Below, one piece after another: positions 46,652-59,100 of a DNA stretch of 64,000 bases (position 1 is its first letter; each line of letters opens with the position of its first letter). The DNA lies in the NCBI GenBank assembly GCA_948474755.1, contig CAOLHI010000559.1, forward strand, positions 248,001-312,000, written 5' to 3'. The notes under the pieces were generated by a model that ran no database searches, was not told where the DNA came from, and saw only the letters and a list, made by a program, of their open reading frames with translations. The position numbers and the translations under genes are program-made. Source of the stretch: Ctenosaura bakeri (taxonomy: Eukaryota > Chordata > Lepidosauria > Squamata > Iguanidae).

Positions 46652-47110
46652 TATGGCATTGCATCTTCCTGATGAGTTTTGGTGCTGCCATAGAGGTTGT
46701 CCATAAGATAATGCCAATCAGAAGCATTAATCATTTAGTGATACATAAAACAAAGGCTGGAAACAATTTTGCTGAATTTGAGAGTCTTGATGAAGTGAGC
46801 TTTTCTGATAAAAAGAAACCTATTTCATCTTGAGAATTTGTACCTGAGGTTTATGGGGCATTTGAGAGAAATAATGTATATGTACACATATTTAAATATG
46901 TTCACCCAAAGCTGTGCCAGGTTGGAAAGAAATATGAAAGCACACCCTATCAGTGGAGAAAATGCGTAAGTTATATAAAATGTGATACCAGGCAAAGACA
47001 AGAATATGCCTGTGACATTTGGGAAAACACAATGAGACCTAGCCTGAGGGATTTCCACATTCCCAAGGACAGCCAACACTTTTCAAAGGTAACAATTATT
47101 CTGGGAGATT
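46652..47110. other. Non-coding stretch, nothing recognised
   Basis: No gene or repeat recognised. Confidence 0.5.
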
Positions 47111-47347
47111 TGTTGCTGTGTGCCTTCAAGTTGTTTTTGACTTAAAACAACCCTAGGACAAAACTCTAACATGGTTTTCTTGGCAAGATTTCTTCAGAGG
47201 AAGTTTGCCATTGCCTTCCTCTGAGGCTGAGAGAGTATCAGTTGCCCATGGTCAGCTAGTGAGTTTCCAGGGCTGAAAAGAGATTTTATTCCAGATGTCC
47301 AGAGTCCTAGTCCAACACCCAAACCACTAACATTGCACTGGCTCTCT
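47111..47347 (-). mobile_element. Sauria-type SINE, full-length
   Basis: Plus orientation starts with the complement of the BovB-like tail (TTGTTGCTGTGTGCCTTCAA, TTGTTTTTGACTTAAAACA). It passes through TTGGCAAGATTTCTTCAGAG and GAAGTTTGCCATTGCC, the conserved body, and ends with CCAAACCACTAACATTGCAC then TGGCTCTC (complement of the tRNA-derived head). Confidence 0.88.
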
Positions 47348-50340
47348 TTTGAAAGGTAGTGCAATTTAAGTGTGCTGGTTTTGGCATCCTAAAGTAACCT
47401 AGTGAACACAACTACTAAGGAATATCCTGCTTGGTATGTTTTTTCCTGGGAAGGAACAGCAACATGTATTGGCCGGCATCCTGTTAGTGACATACAAAAG
47501 TGTAAGACATTTTATGCCTGCGTATGCACGGTGGTGGGCAGTTTGGTCATGGAGGACCAAAACATGAAGTACAACAACAACGTCCCCCTAACAGTTTTGC
47601 CACAATAGCCTTTCCCCATGGCTATTACGTGGCTAATGGAGCATGAAAAAGATTAGGGAAAAGTGTAGCTAGGGAGATAGCTAAGGAAAAGCTGTTGGAA
47701 GGGGCTGTCATAGCAAAACCGTGAGTCCTGGAAAGAGTGAGCAGGAAGCTACAGCGGAATTATGCCTCTGAATAAATTATGCTGTATTGGATAGTGTAGG
47801 ATCTGCTTGGATTTCAGATAATTTTTTCAGAATCTTTCTAGAGGAAACTGAAGGGAGAGGGAAGAGTTCCTCTCTCACTTTCTATACTTGTGTGATTGTA
47901 CAATGGAATACCAGTGTAATGGAATAGCGTTACAATATTCTCAATTTTTTTAAAAAGAGAAAACAGTACAAATTTAAGCTATGAATTGCTCTCCCCCCAT
48001 CTTTTACAGAATAATCCCATAGTAGTTTGACAAGTTATAATGGAAAATGTCACCATTATTCCACTCATGTTCCACAGAACAGAATTAGAACCTTTTACCT
48101 GTGCCAAGGTAATATTTTAGCTTTTACCTATGCAAAGGAGGTGACGTGTTGGGAACAGACCTTTTCTGCAGTTGTCATGAATCTATGGAGCACTTTCCCA
48201 AGCACATTTGTCTGCTGTCTTCACTGTTATCTTTTTTTTTTTTTTTTTTTGGCACTAAACAAAGGTATATTTATGTTCACAGGCATTTAAAACACTAGAA
48301 GTTTGTCATGGATTAGTAGTTTTGTGTTATACTTTCTAGTCTGGGGACATTTTAAATTTAAGTATTGTGGATGGCAACTTGTTTATTATGTTTTGTTTAT
48401 TGCTGTTTTGTTTATTGTTTATTTCTGAATTACTGTGGTAGATTGATTGATCGATTGATTGATTATGGCTTACAGCTGACCTTCCACATTTGCAGGTTTC
48501 ATTTTGACAGATTTGATTATTTGTGAGTTTCTCCAACCCCTTCCCCCTCATCTCAAGCACTTCTTCTCTGGGGCAACTTTCCCTCTCCGTGGCTTTGATC
48601 AGGCTATCCTCTGGTCATCTTCTTCCTCCACCAGCCATTTCCTGGTCAGCCAAGGATGGCTCAGAGCCAGATTTCTCAGCACCACAAACTCTCTTCCAAT
48701 GCCTCTGCACACACAAGGAAGGAGATGGGCAAGAAAAGGAAAATAGAGGGCCACCATGTTAATCCATCCCCTTTCCCTCACCCAGTTTGAGCCCTGGATC
48801 TCTGTTGTCCCCACCATGCCTTGGTAGCCTTCCTAGAGACACACGTACATTTTGATTTTTCAGTTTTTTTCTCCCATTTTTGCATTAGTCTTCTGCCCAT
48901 AATCCTAGCGAATGTGGAGGGCCAGCTATATGCTGATTATATATTCCTTTCTTAGACTGCTTATGGATTTTTGTGTGCTTTGTTCCGTAATTTGCTTTGG
49001 AACTTCAGCACTGGACAGAAACTCATAAACTAAATGAAAGAATTTGAGATCAACAGAAATACCAATGTAATAAAAAGCTTTACATTAAAGTACGAGCTTT
49101 ATTCAGGCTATCTATAGAAGGATGAGGAGGGATGTGTACTAGCTCTGTCCCCTTTATGATTTCTTTGCCCATACAAAAAGCAATGAATCTCAGAAGAAGA
49201 TTCTCTTACATCGGTGGAAAATCTTTACATGAGCCAGAACTGGGCAAATAAGGGTACCGGCCCATGTGAAGAGCCTCCAGGCATGCAGGAAGATTTCCAG
49301 ATCCATTGCTTCTTGGGTGAGTAAAGTTATGGAGGATGGGGATAGCATGTTCTCCTTCTTTCATGTTTATTTAACACTTATGACAAACATCCAAATAAGG
49401 ATAGTATTCCCAGTCAACCCCCAAGAATAATGTAATTCATTAAACTGGTGATCATGTGGCAAGTTCAGCAAATTGGACTCACCTTTGAAGGCTGAGGAGC
49501 AATGATTTTCACAGAAAATGCTGTGTTATGCCAGCTGTGACCTATTTGTAGTGGCCTCTGCTTGCTTCTCACAGCATACTTTTCTGAGTTCTCAGCTGAA
49601 AGAGTCATATGCACTTTTAGCTCCCAAAAGCTCTTCTCTGCAGAAGCAATCACCTTGTTCTTTGCTTTTGTTAATTATTTGCTAGAATGGTTAACAAATA
49701 AGCAATTAGCCCATTATCTACAAAAAATACCAAAGAGATCAATGATGAGAGCTGTTCAGTTGCTTGCTACAATTAATTATAGGGCTAAGAAACAGTTAAG
49801 ACACTATATTGAGGCAGTGACATGATTTGAATGCTTAAAATAATGTGAACAATTCCTTCTTCACCAAGAATCTCCAAATTAAAGCACCTTTTATCACTCT
49901 TAGTATTCATTAGAACTACCCCTTTCTAAGGAAGAGGGCACAGGAGCAAACCAAGGAAAGAAACTGTGTTAACACAGGAGGCACAACTGCAGTGTCCCCT
50001 AGCTGAGCAATCTTGACCTGGAAGCTTTTAGTAACTGATTGAAGCTGTTTTCAGCATAGAGATGAATGCTGCATAGGTCCTGTGACTAAATATTTCACAG
50101 CTCTGTTTATTAAGTTATGCATTGTTGGCAAAGGGAGCAAGAGAGTAACATGCCTTTTTGGCACTGAAAATATCTCTTATGTGCTTTGGCTCCCTGTTCC
50201 ATACAAAAAACTTGTTACAGTGTTCAGACATTGCAATTTTGGCAGAATGAATGCTAGCTTATCAGACGAATAGCCTACAGTATGTCCACATACTCCTTGT
50301 TTGTCCCTCCCCAGCTCCAAAGGCTTCAGAGAAGTAATAA
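47348..50340. other. Non-coding stretch with poly-T and GATT repeats
   Basis: A T-run at 48232-48250 and a GATT run at about 48449-48467 are the only repeats noted. Open frames are 87 codons or shorter and carry no known domain. Confidence 0.5.
48232..48250. repeat. Poly-T run
   Basis: Uninterrupted run of 19 T, possibly a minus-strand retroelement tail. Confidence 0.8.
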
Positions 50341-50575
50341 GGAGCCCTGTCACACTATACAGTTATAGTTCTGTGATTCCAGTTCAGTTGCCATAGTTCC
50401 ATCCTATGGAGTCCTGGGATTTGCAGTTTATGGAGGAGTATTTTAAATTCTCAGCCCAGAAGTTTAGATCCTCACCAGACTACAAATCATTGGATTCTAT
50501 AGGATGGAACCATGGCAGCTAAAGTGGAATCATAACATTATAACTGTGCAGTGTGAAAAAGCCCCTAGATATCTT
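50341..50575. mobile_element. Foldback MITE with about 100-bp inverted arms
   Basis: The left arm (CACACTATACAGTTATAG, then CCATCCTATGGAGTCCTGGG) pairs with the right arm (GGATTCTATAGGATGG, then TATAACTGTGCAGTGTG). Outer ends read GGAGCCCTGTCACAC and, in reverse complement, GGGGCTTTTTCACAC. The structure is related to, but distinct from, the 200-bp GGCC-TIR type. No clear flanking duplication. Confidence 0.75.
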
Positions 50576-51930
50576 CAGTTATAATTTCCTGTAATTTACA
50601 AACTGGGAAACAGTACTCTGAGGATTCCCTATAAACCCCTGGAAAAGAGTCCCAAAATGTGGTATGAAGCTGCCAGACAATAGCCTAAGAGAAATGCAGA
50701 GGAAGCATAGATTTAAGTGCTTGTACTGAATCCCCCATTGCCTATATGTAAGGCAAAGTGCCCCCCCCTGCTGATATGCACAGAAGCACATCTCTAGCAC
50801 TATGGAAAAGTCACATTTTGTGAAGCCAGGCAATAATTTTGGGGGCCTTTTTCTGATCAGATTTTTTTCCTCTCCTCATTCTTTAGTGATGAAGAAACAG
50901 GTGCTAGTATATGCAGACACCATTGATGAATCACAAGCAAACAAGCCAATCAGCAGGTGCAAATGGTACCCACTGTTCTAAAAAACTCAAAAGTGAATTT
51001 CTGATCCTTTAACTTGTCTTTAAGATTGCCTTATGACTGGAGGGTAGTCAAATTTTCAAAAAGATATCTGAGTGGGAATGGGAAACTAAAGTGTGCTTAG
51101 ATCAACATCTGTTTAGGGAAAACTCATGAAAAGTGTTATTAGGCATAACTTTGTCAAACATATAGAAGGACAAGCCCTGCCAAAAAAAGAATCAACATGG
51201 CTTCTATGAAAGTAAGTCTTCTCACTAACCAGCAAAAGGGTAACCAAGTTTTCTAATAAGATAGAGTGATTTAGGGTGTTTAGAAAAAAAGAATAATCCT
51301 GAGATGTCTGAAAGGATCTTTCCAAGGTAGGTGGGATGAGTGGAGAAAGGATAGGCAATAATCTCATTGAAGATTAATGAATATCTTGTGTTTCACATTT
51401 TAATTCTAAGTGTAGGGCAAAGCTGTTCTTGTTTTCTGAAACTTTGTGCTGCAGTGTAAATAAATTACTTTGTTTTAAAAAAATCCTTGTATCTTATTTA
51501 GGAATGACCTACTCATAGCTGACATCATAAATGTTACAGGAATATTTGACAGCAATCAAATGTTATCACTCTACAACAACTGGTGAATTCTCTTGTCAAC
51601 AGCTGACACATCAACAGACTTTGCCAACAGTATTCAGCAAATGACAGCATTTTACTACTGATGCTTTGTGAATCTGACAGCATTCAACAGAATATATACT
51701 TCATAAGTTACTCAATATTCTAATCACATTCATATATTGACCTAAGTTTTAGCAAACATTTATATTCAACATTTTTTAAAAATATAATAATAAATATGTC
51801 TGTTTTAGAATTTCAAAGCAACCTAAAACATTCAATATATTTTGCACAGAAAAATAGTTGTGATTACTGGAAATGTTGCAGTGTGGAATGAACATTCTAC
51901 AATCATAGCTATGGCCAATAGTGAGCTATT
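50576..51930. other. Non-coding stretch, nothing recognised
   Basis: AT-rich, no gene or repeat recognised. Confidence 0.5.
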
Positions 51931-52385
51931 GGCCATTTGCACACGGGGTTTTTAACACGGGGCAGAGCATCCTCCAGGGAGGAGGTCTGCACCTGGGAGT
52001 GGACTGGGTTGGACCTACTTAATGTAGATCCGCACCTCAGCCTGCTCTGGAACGACCCCAAGTGGTTGTCCAGCGTCCTTTTGATAGACTGCTAAAAACA
52101 GGTCTTTCAAAAGCACGGAGCATACCACTGCAAGCCTGCTCCCTTATGCAGATTCACAGGCTCACATTGGTGTGAGCCTGCGATCTGACGGGGGCAGGCT
52201 TTAGGCTGGCAAGCTTCAGTGGTTGGTCGAGACCCTCAACCAACCAGAAGTCACCATTTTGTCCCCGGAGGAGTGCGGAGCGGTGGCCACCTGCCACTCC
52301 AGAGAAGTGTGGACTGGACCAGGGAGCCCAAAAGTCCGGTGAGTAGCATCATGGGGCAATTCCCTCGCCCCGTGCGGAAATGGCC
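51931..52385. mobile_element. 455-bp GC-rich MITE, GGCC-TIR group, with ATT duplication
   Basis: The left end is GGCCATTTGCACACGGGG and the right end in reverse complement GGCCATTTCCGCACGGGG, a nearly perfect terminal inverted repeat. ATT flanks both sides (51928-51930, 52386-52388). The interior matches 40244-40743 in opposite orientation (CAGGCTCACATTGGTGTGAG region; CAAAATGGTGACTTC on the minus strand). Confidence 0.82.
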
Positions 52386-53483
52386 ATTATTGGAATTGCA
52401 GTCCAATAATCTATAGAAGACTGCAGTTGTCAATCCCTAAGGTAGGCAGTTTAGCTACATAAGAGACCATAGTTATTTGCTGTATGTATATAGGCTATAT
52501 TTTTAATTATGAGCACATTAAAAAAGAGATTAGTTTCTAAACCTGTCTCATCTCACTCTTATTGACTGCTTACACTAACCTTTCATCTTGCAAGTGCTGA
52601 GAAGAGAGGGAAATAACTCATTTGTAGAACTCACTATTTTCATGCAAAAGGTCCCGGGTTCATTGTCTGACATCTTATGTTAAGTAATAAAGGATCTTTA
52701 CTGGAATCCCCTGAGAGTTACAGCCAATCGAGTGGGTAATACTGGCTTAGGTGGGCCGAAACTCTAAGCTGGTATGAGATAAGCTTCCTACTTTCTTGCT
52801 ATGTGGATAAAAGCCAAGTTGGGAGGGTGAAAAGTTTACTAAAGCATTTGTAAATGTAAAATTTCACTTAAAATATATAGTGCTTGACAGATAATGCTTT
52901 GGATTGTCTTGGTGTTTGATTTTATTCTTGCACGAATAATTAAGGCTTTATGTCAGGGTAAGGCATTCAGGGGAAAGAAAATTGCTGACGTGAATGAACA
53001 GCAACTGATGTCAATCTGGCCTTCACATTTCTTCTGCTTAACATTGTCATTGACTTCCAGCTCTCTTGAAAAAGACTAATATACTTAACTCAGGCATATC
53101 ATAGTTCAAGGAGAGGGCAGGAAACATATCCCTGTTAATGACAAATATGCACTTTTGCAGGTAAAATAAGTGGAAAATTCACTTCAGATCAGCGATGAAT
53201 ATAGCAACAGCAAACACAGATTAATCTTGAGACAGAAAATAACATTGATGATGCTGAAAAAGGTATAACAAAGACATTTTTTTTTCGTACTCACACTTAT
53301 TTATCTTGTTCTGTTGCCCTCTTTCATCAAGCATGTATTGCAGGTTTTTGAACACAAAAGGCATAATAGCAGGAGGATGTTATTGTGTTCTATATTTTGA
53401 TCATGCATTCCTATTCATGTGTACATGTCTTATCAGTGGACCTATTCACTTTAATAGAACTTACTCTCACGCAAATTTGCAGA
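52386..53483. other. Non-coding stretch, nothing recognised
   Basis: No gene or repeat recognised. Confidence 0.5.
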
Positions 53484-53612
53484 GCAGGGATGGGAACTGT
53501 GCAGCCCTCCAGCCATGGTTGGGCTGCAATTTTTAGCAGTCCTAGCCAGCAATAACTAAGGGTGAGGAATGATAGGAGCTGGAATCCAACAGTATCTAGA
53601 AGGCTGTAAGAA
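53484..53612. mobile_element. Small palindromic MITE, 'CCTCCAG-ATGTTG-GGACTACAA' type
   Basis: The left arm CAGCCCTCCAGCCATGG and the right arm in reverse complement CAGCCTTCTAGATACTG are diverged inverted copies around a short centre. This layout is common in amniote genomes. Borders are approximate. Confidence 0.55.
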
Positions 53613-53990
53613 TTGCACAGCAGATTACAGGCATACCTCAGTTAACAAGGCCTCTGACAATGAAACTTGTTTTTACAAAGGCTTTTGAGTACACACGACT
53701 AGAAGTGGGCTTCTTCCCACTTTTCCCATTCAGTGTAACAGAAGAACATCCCAGTAGCACCAGCCTATACACTAGGCTGGACGTTGTAGCAATATATCAA
53801 CTTCCTGTCTGTAGTGATGGACTGGACAAGAGACTAACTCCTTAATTTGGTAAGATATGTTTACTAGGACTAAAACATACTTATTTACAGTGCTGTGGCT
53901 TTGCTGATGGACACACACAAAACAAGTGGCTAGAACAACTTCCCAAAGCCCCGTCCCAACTCTGTAAGGTATAGATTAACCCTTTGAGTT

Positions 53991-54131
53991 CAGGAATCCT
54001 GGGTTCAGGGATGGGCATTTAGACTTCTCAGCCAGAGAGCTCTTTGGCCTCAGTAAACAACAAACCCCAGAATTCCACAGGGTGTTGAAAGAGGAGTAAT
54101 AGCACTATAACAGTGTAGTGCGGAAAGGCCC
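53991..54131. mobile_element. 200-bp GGCC-TIR MITE, left end missing
   Basis: It begins inside the left arm (GAATCCTGGGTTCAGGGATG) and contains the conserved centre (TCTCAGCCAGAGAGCTCTTT) and the right arm ending TAGTGCGGAAAGGCC. Confidence 0.75.
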
Positions 54132-54253
54132 TGAGTCCTTCCACAGAAGTCTCACAGAACTATACTCATTTAGATTGCTGTAATGAGATAAGGCATGATA
54201 AAAGAAAAAAGAAAAAAGGCAAGGCAGCCAGACATCCCTGCATTTTGGAAGAA

Positions 54254-54490
54254 GAATCACAGAATCATCGAGTTGGAAGAGACTACAGGGGCCATCCAGT
54301 CCAACCCCCTGCTATGCAGGAACCCACATCAAAGCACTCCCGACAGATGGCCATCCAGCCTCTGCTTAAAAATCTCCAAAGAAGGCGACTCCACCACACT
54401 CCAAAGCAGCCTATTCCACTGCCAGACAGCTCTGAGCATCAGGAAGTTCCTCCTTCTGAGGTTCAGGTGGAATCTCCACTTGCACCCAGA
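54254..54490 (-). mobile_element. CR1 LINE 3' end, about 235 bp
   Basis: In plus orientation it begins AGAATCACAGAATCATCGAG, the complement of the CR1 octamer end, then CCATCCAGTCCAACCCCCTG and CTTAAAAATCTCCAAAGAAG (complement of the conserved LEVFKQRL coding segment). It corresponds to about 11260-11470 of the other CR1 in opposite orientation. The frames at 54195-54545 and 54245-54502 are antisense artefacts. Confidence 0.9.
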
Positions 54491-54699
54491 TCAGTCTTGT
54501 GAATCCCCTGATTCCCCCTCCTACTTCTCAGGCAGATTTTGTTAATGTCCCAAAGCAGAGATCCTTGGTTTAATGTTAAAGAAGACTAACGTAAAAAATA
54601 ATACAAGAAAAACAAAATAAGAGCCAAACTGGATCTACACCCCAAGTTTTTATTTCTCCCATGAGAAATCCCACAACAACGATGGGAAGGTAATAACAC

Positions 54700-54812
54700 C
54701 ACACACACCATGCTCTCCAACTGTCCCGATTTGGCCGGGAGAATCCAAGTTAATCCTCTATTGTCCCACATTCTCACCTGTTTTTAAAATGTCCCAGTTT
54801 CTCTCCTCCTCT
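54700..54812. repeat. Unclassified repeat with TGTCCCGATTTGGCCGGGA phrase
   Basis: CTGTCCCGATTTGGCCGGG, TTGTCCCACATTC and TGTCCCAGTTTCTCTCC follow one another. A 'GTCCCGGTTT' phrase like this is repeated in other squamate DNA, but I cannot name or bound the element. Confidence 0.3.
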
Positions 54813-54969
54813 CACTTTCCTCCTTTGTCTTCAACTTTCTTCTGTTGCTACAAACTGAGTGTACAAGCATTTTAAAACCAGAGTAGTACAGTTTAAACAA
54901 TTATTCACACAAAAGCTGAAACACAATTAAATGATAGTTCAGTTAAGAACGCAAGCGTAAAACAAGGCA

Positions 54970-55173
54970 TAATAGTCTTAGCATTGGAGTACAACTATGG
55001 AGACCAGGGTTTGAATCCCTGCTCAGCCATGGAACCCACTAGGCGACCTTTGGAAAATCACACTCTCTCAGCCACTGAGGAAGGCAAAGATGACCCCCCC
55101 TCAAAACTTACCAAATCCCCCCCCCCGTGATAGAGTTGCCTTAAGTCAGAAACGACTTGAAGGTCCACAACAA
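54970..55173 (+). mobile_element. Sauria-type SINE
   Basis: The tRNA-derived head GGAGACCAGGGTTTGAATCC (B box) is followed by CTGCTCAGCCATGGAACCC and CACACTCTCTCAGCC. The tail AAGTCAGAAACGACTTGAAG then GTCCACAACAAGAAG is of BovB type. A short 5' part of the head is decayed. It directly abuts a minus-strand L2. Confidence 0.88.
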
Positions 55174-55594
55174 GAAGAAAGGATAAAAACAGATTAGAAA
55201 ATGAAACGGGGGAAAAACACCCCATTAAAAAAAATTTGCCACATAAATTATAAGATGAAGGAAGGAAAGGAAAGGAGAGAAGGTACCAACCAAGCGTCCC
55301 AGAAAAGGGAACTCCATAACCTGAGGCCAGCCACTGAGAGGGCTCATCCATGTCCTCGCTAAATGTCCCTGTGATGGCGGTGAGACTGAGAGAAAGCCTT
55401 CCTCCAAAGATCTTAAAATTAGACACAGAGAGATATGGCCTTGCACCAAATAGGGCTTTAAAGGTCACAACCAGCACTTTGAATTCTGCCCAGAAACAGA
55501 TCACTAGCCAGTGAAGATGCTGTTTCAAAAGGGCATCACAAGGTCCCTGCAACCAGTCCTGGTTAGCAGCCTTGCTGCGGTATTTTGGACCCAC
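55058..55594 (-). pseudogene. Chance chimeric frame: L2 ORF2 remnant reading through into antisense SINE
   Basis: This 178-codon frame starts in the L2 remnant (LLKQHLHWLVICFWAEFKVL near residues 23-42 is the L2 ORF2 C-terminal region). It continues through L2 3' sequence and ends in antisense SINE (residues from about DLQVVSDLRQL onward correspond to 55173-55058). It is a fusion by insertion order, not a gene; no initiation context or other evidence supports expression. Confidence 0.75.
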
Positions 55595-55640
55595 TGAAGT
55601 TTCTGAACAGTTTCCAAAAGCAAGTGGTCTATAGAAAATA
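55180..55640 (-). mobile_element. L2 LINE ORF2 C-terminal remnant and 3' UTR piece
   Basis: On the minus strand, LLKQHLHWLVICFWAEFKVL and VTFKALFGARPYL match the L2 segment translated at 21190-21270 (LLQELHWLPVHFWEEFKVLV). The remainder runs into UTR-like sequence. Truncated at both ends. Confidence 0.8.
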
Positions 55641-55875
55641 TTCTTGTTTACTTATCTGAGGTTTATCTGATCTGGTTGTTTCATTTCACATATGAATATT
55701 GCAAAATTTGGACAAAAAATTTCCTGAAACATCTTGAATTGCTTGTGTGTATGTGTGCATGTGGTGTAACATTCTAAACCTATTCTCTTCACGTAACTTG
55801 TTTCTGTGCTACCAAATTTTCTGCCAAAGAAAATTAATGTCCAGAAACACATCTGGACATTACTGTCATTATTGA

Positions 55876-56109
55876 GGTATGTGTATGTCCAAGCTTTCAA
55901 GTTGCCAGTTGACTTATGGTGACCCCATGAATTTTGTAGAATTTTCTTGTGCAAATAAAACTGAAAGGTGGTTTTGCCAGTTCCTTCTTCTGAAATATAG
56001 CCTGCAGCACCTGGTACTTGCTGGCTGCCTTCCATTCAAGTACTTACCAGGGATGACCCTGTTTAGCTTTCAAGATTAGAAGAGATCTGCTGCCTTTAGA
56101 GTATTTATA
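55876..56109 (-). mobile_element. SINE with 5S rRNA-derived head and BovB-type tail
   Basis: On the minus strand, 56109-55999 resembles vertebrate 5S rRNA: GATCTCTTCTAATCTTGAAAG, then AGCTAAACAGGGTCATCCCTG (internal control region), GTAAGTACTTGAATGG and CCAGGTGCTGCAGGCTAT. A body follows (AAGGAACTGGCAAAACCACC), then the BovB-like tail GGGGTCACCATAAGTCAACTG and TTGAAAGCTTGGACATACAC. Pol III transcription from the 5S control region and BovB mobilisation are inferred from family knowledge. Diverged and presumably inactive. Confidence 0.85.
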
Positions 56110-59100
56110 CCTGTACTATTTTCTTTGTACAAGTTCTTCACTTCCTAATAATTATTTCTTCCATTTAAAAAAAATAGCTAGATTCTAGAAGGACTGAAAC
56201 GACCTTAAAGCTCCCAAGTCCATTTTATACTGATTTGTGGTGTTCCTTTGAAGCAAAATTATCCAAATATAATTTTTCTGTATTCCTGTCTTCCCTGCAT
56301 TTGGTAATGTATTCTACTTCATTTATTTCTTCCATTGAAAAACCCTGACATATGCATAATAGCCTGCAGTTCAGCCACTGGAAATTTAGCCTTACAAACT
56401 GGTTTGCATGAAAAGGGCCATTCACAAAGCTTTATTCTATTACATGATAAATGCTGAAGAATAAATGGGATGTCATCCTTTCTGAACATGTAGCTACTAT
56501 TGTAAGATCATGTAAACTGCAGGAAGCTGGAGGTGGGGAGAAATGCTGCCATAAATGTATGTAGAAAGAATGTAAATTATATTTTGCTTTCACAAAGACA
56601 CAGGTGTGATCTTGCAGTTACCCTTCAAATCGGTAAGTATGAATGTGTCTGATTAATTGCTGCAGCATCAGAACCTTTTTTAAAAAACAAAACAAAGCAA
56701 AAGTGTACCCTTGAAGACCTGATGCCATTTATTCATCTGTGTGAGCAAAACAGCTATTTGAAAAAGAACAAAGCACTCAGAAACAGTTTAATTTAAAAGT
56801 TAGGCAATGGGGCTTGAACACAAACATTTGGATTCAAAGTTTCTCACACTCTAAAGAGTTGTTTGGATCATTTATAGCCCAAGGAAATTATATTTGCATC
56901 TATTTATATGTGTAAATAATAATAATAGTAACAACAACAACAACAACAATAATAATAATAATACAATAAATAATAAAAAGATAAACTACAATGCAGGTTT
57001 TGTCAGTAGGTACAGGGGACATCAGAAAGGACCATGAATTGCTGAAAGTCCTCCCTAATTTTTGTGAGGACTGATGTTTCCATCAGCACAGGAATGTTAC
57101 CCAATGTGCAGCCTTCTCCTGTGTGGTTACTGTGGCCTCAGAATAGAATGTGAAATGGTTCACACAGCTCTGTACCAGCAATTTCTCCTCTGCAGCTGCA
57201 TCAACTTGTTTTGTTTTGTTTTTTTTGGAAGAAAATCCTTCTAACCAAGGTTCACAGTTTTAAATAAATGCAAGCATTTTTTCTTCTCCTTTAGCCCAAG
57301 TGAAAGCATATTAGTATCTCCTTCCATTTCATAACCATTATTCAGGATAAATTTCAGGCTTGTTTTCTCTCTGACTCTTTCTCTAACTTTGATACCCAAA
57401 CCAGACAGTAAAGAAACTTTTTATTCCTTTTCTGTTCAGATGTTGTTTCCTTTCTCCCTCCATAGTCTGCTGTTCCTTTTGACTTTAGATGTGTCTGCAG
57501 AGAACTGTCCCACCTGCTTTTTCTACCCAGATTCCCTAGACTTATTGATGATAAGAAATCTGCAGTCATGCCCCAGGCTATCTAGCTAAGGAAAAAATTT
57601 GTATTTTTCATCAGAATTAAGCTAGAAACTAGCAGGTACAAGTTTTCCAGATTGCTATGTTCACCAAATATGCTATGTTTGTCAATACCCTTTTCGATCT
57701 TGTCTGTTTCTGAGAAGTATATCTGCTTTGACTACACAAGGTTTATGAAAGGTCACTAAGATGTTTCCATTGTCATCTTTCCAGTACAGCCTGCTTAACT
57801 AAAATGCCAATTTGGAATCCATAGCTGACCTTGTTTCAATCATTTCTCTTAGGATAAATGGTCTTGGGTCAACAGATCAAAATCAATGTAAGTTCAAGCT
57901 GATTCCATGGATTACAGTAAATACATGTTTGCACAACGTGCTCAGTAAAATGCCAGTAGGGTTAGGTGATATAGAAGAAGGATATGTCACTTTGCAGAAT
58001 TCCTTTCCCTTCAAGCCATTACAAATATGCAACAGTAGCATTCAAATTGGAGAAATAATCAAATATTTTCAAAGGTTAATAATTAAATCATCTAATGTGA
58101 GTCATGTATTTTTTCAGAGCTCAGGATGCCTGTAAAGCTAATGGAAGTAGAATGTAAATAAATATGTATATACTATGAAATTCTGTTTTCAGATATTACA
58201 ATGATAATTCTTTTGCTTCTTACTGAAGGGGTCTGTCCAATTTTGGGCACACAAATAACCCTAACCACTAGGTGTCCATGCATGGGCATGTATGTTCAAG
58301 GCAAAAGGCTGAAAACCTATATATCAACATTTACTCATACATAAGCTTCCTTCATGCAGTTGCCTACACCAATGTGGCATTGTCAAGTGAACAGACAAAG
58401 TAGTACTTAGGTCCTCTATGTTATCACTGACCACCATTGAGCTCCAAGGTAGTAGTGAAATTGGAACTAATTTTACCACATAGGATATCATCCCATATCC
58501 ATATTCCTTAAAATGACACATCAGGTAATCCTTAATTTTCTGTCATTTTGAAGCTTGTATAAATAGAGAAGGCTTTAAATTAACATGTTAAACTGCAACA
58601 TTTTATTTTTATTAGCATACTTACAAGTGTTGAATTGTTACATCCCAAAGCAAGGAAATGACTATTTCTGGCCAACTTATTTCTTGTTGATTTTAATTGG
58701 TCTTCTCTATCACAGAAGATGGAGGAGGTACCTGAAAGCTCAAGGCTTCAGCAAACTGAGCTCCATTTTAGTCCCAGTATCTATAAGTGCAGACTTTTGC
58801 ATTTATCCAAAATCTTTTTTAGAATAATTCCAGACCCTCAACTGTGTCAGAAGTCTACACCAGGAAATTTAGCTGACAAAGTGGTGCCATGATTGTAGTT
58901 CACACGGGCTATGATCTTCTTGTCCAAGCTCGCCATACAGAAGGGAGATCAGAGGAATTGCTTGCCTAGTTCTACATAAAGCTCATATATACTTGCTGAG
59001 ATTATACAGCATATTTAACCCAGAGCACTTTGGTTGGACATTGACATTCTCTCTGCATTTCAGGACACAATTTTATACTGTTGAGCTCTGAGTTAAAATG

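Noticed and set aside
54195..54545. 116-codon open frame as a possible gene
   Set aside because: It is antisense to a CR1 3' end and comes from the complement of the conserved CR1 segment.
55999..56109. A 5S rRNA gene on the minus strand
   Set aside because: It has many differences from 5S rRNA, an altered 5' part and a SINE body and tail after it, so it is a SINE head and not an rRNA gene.
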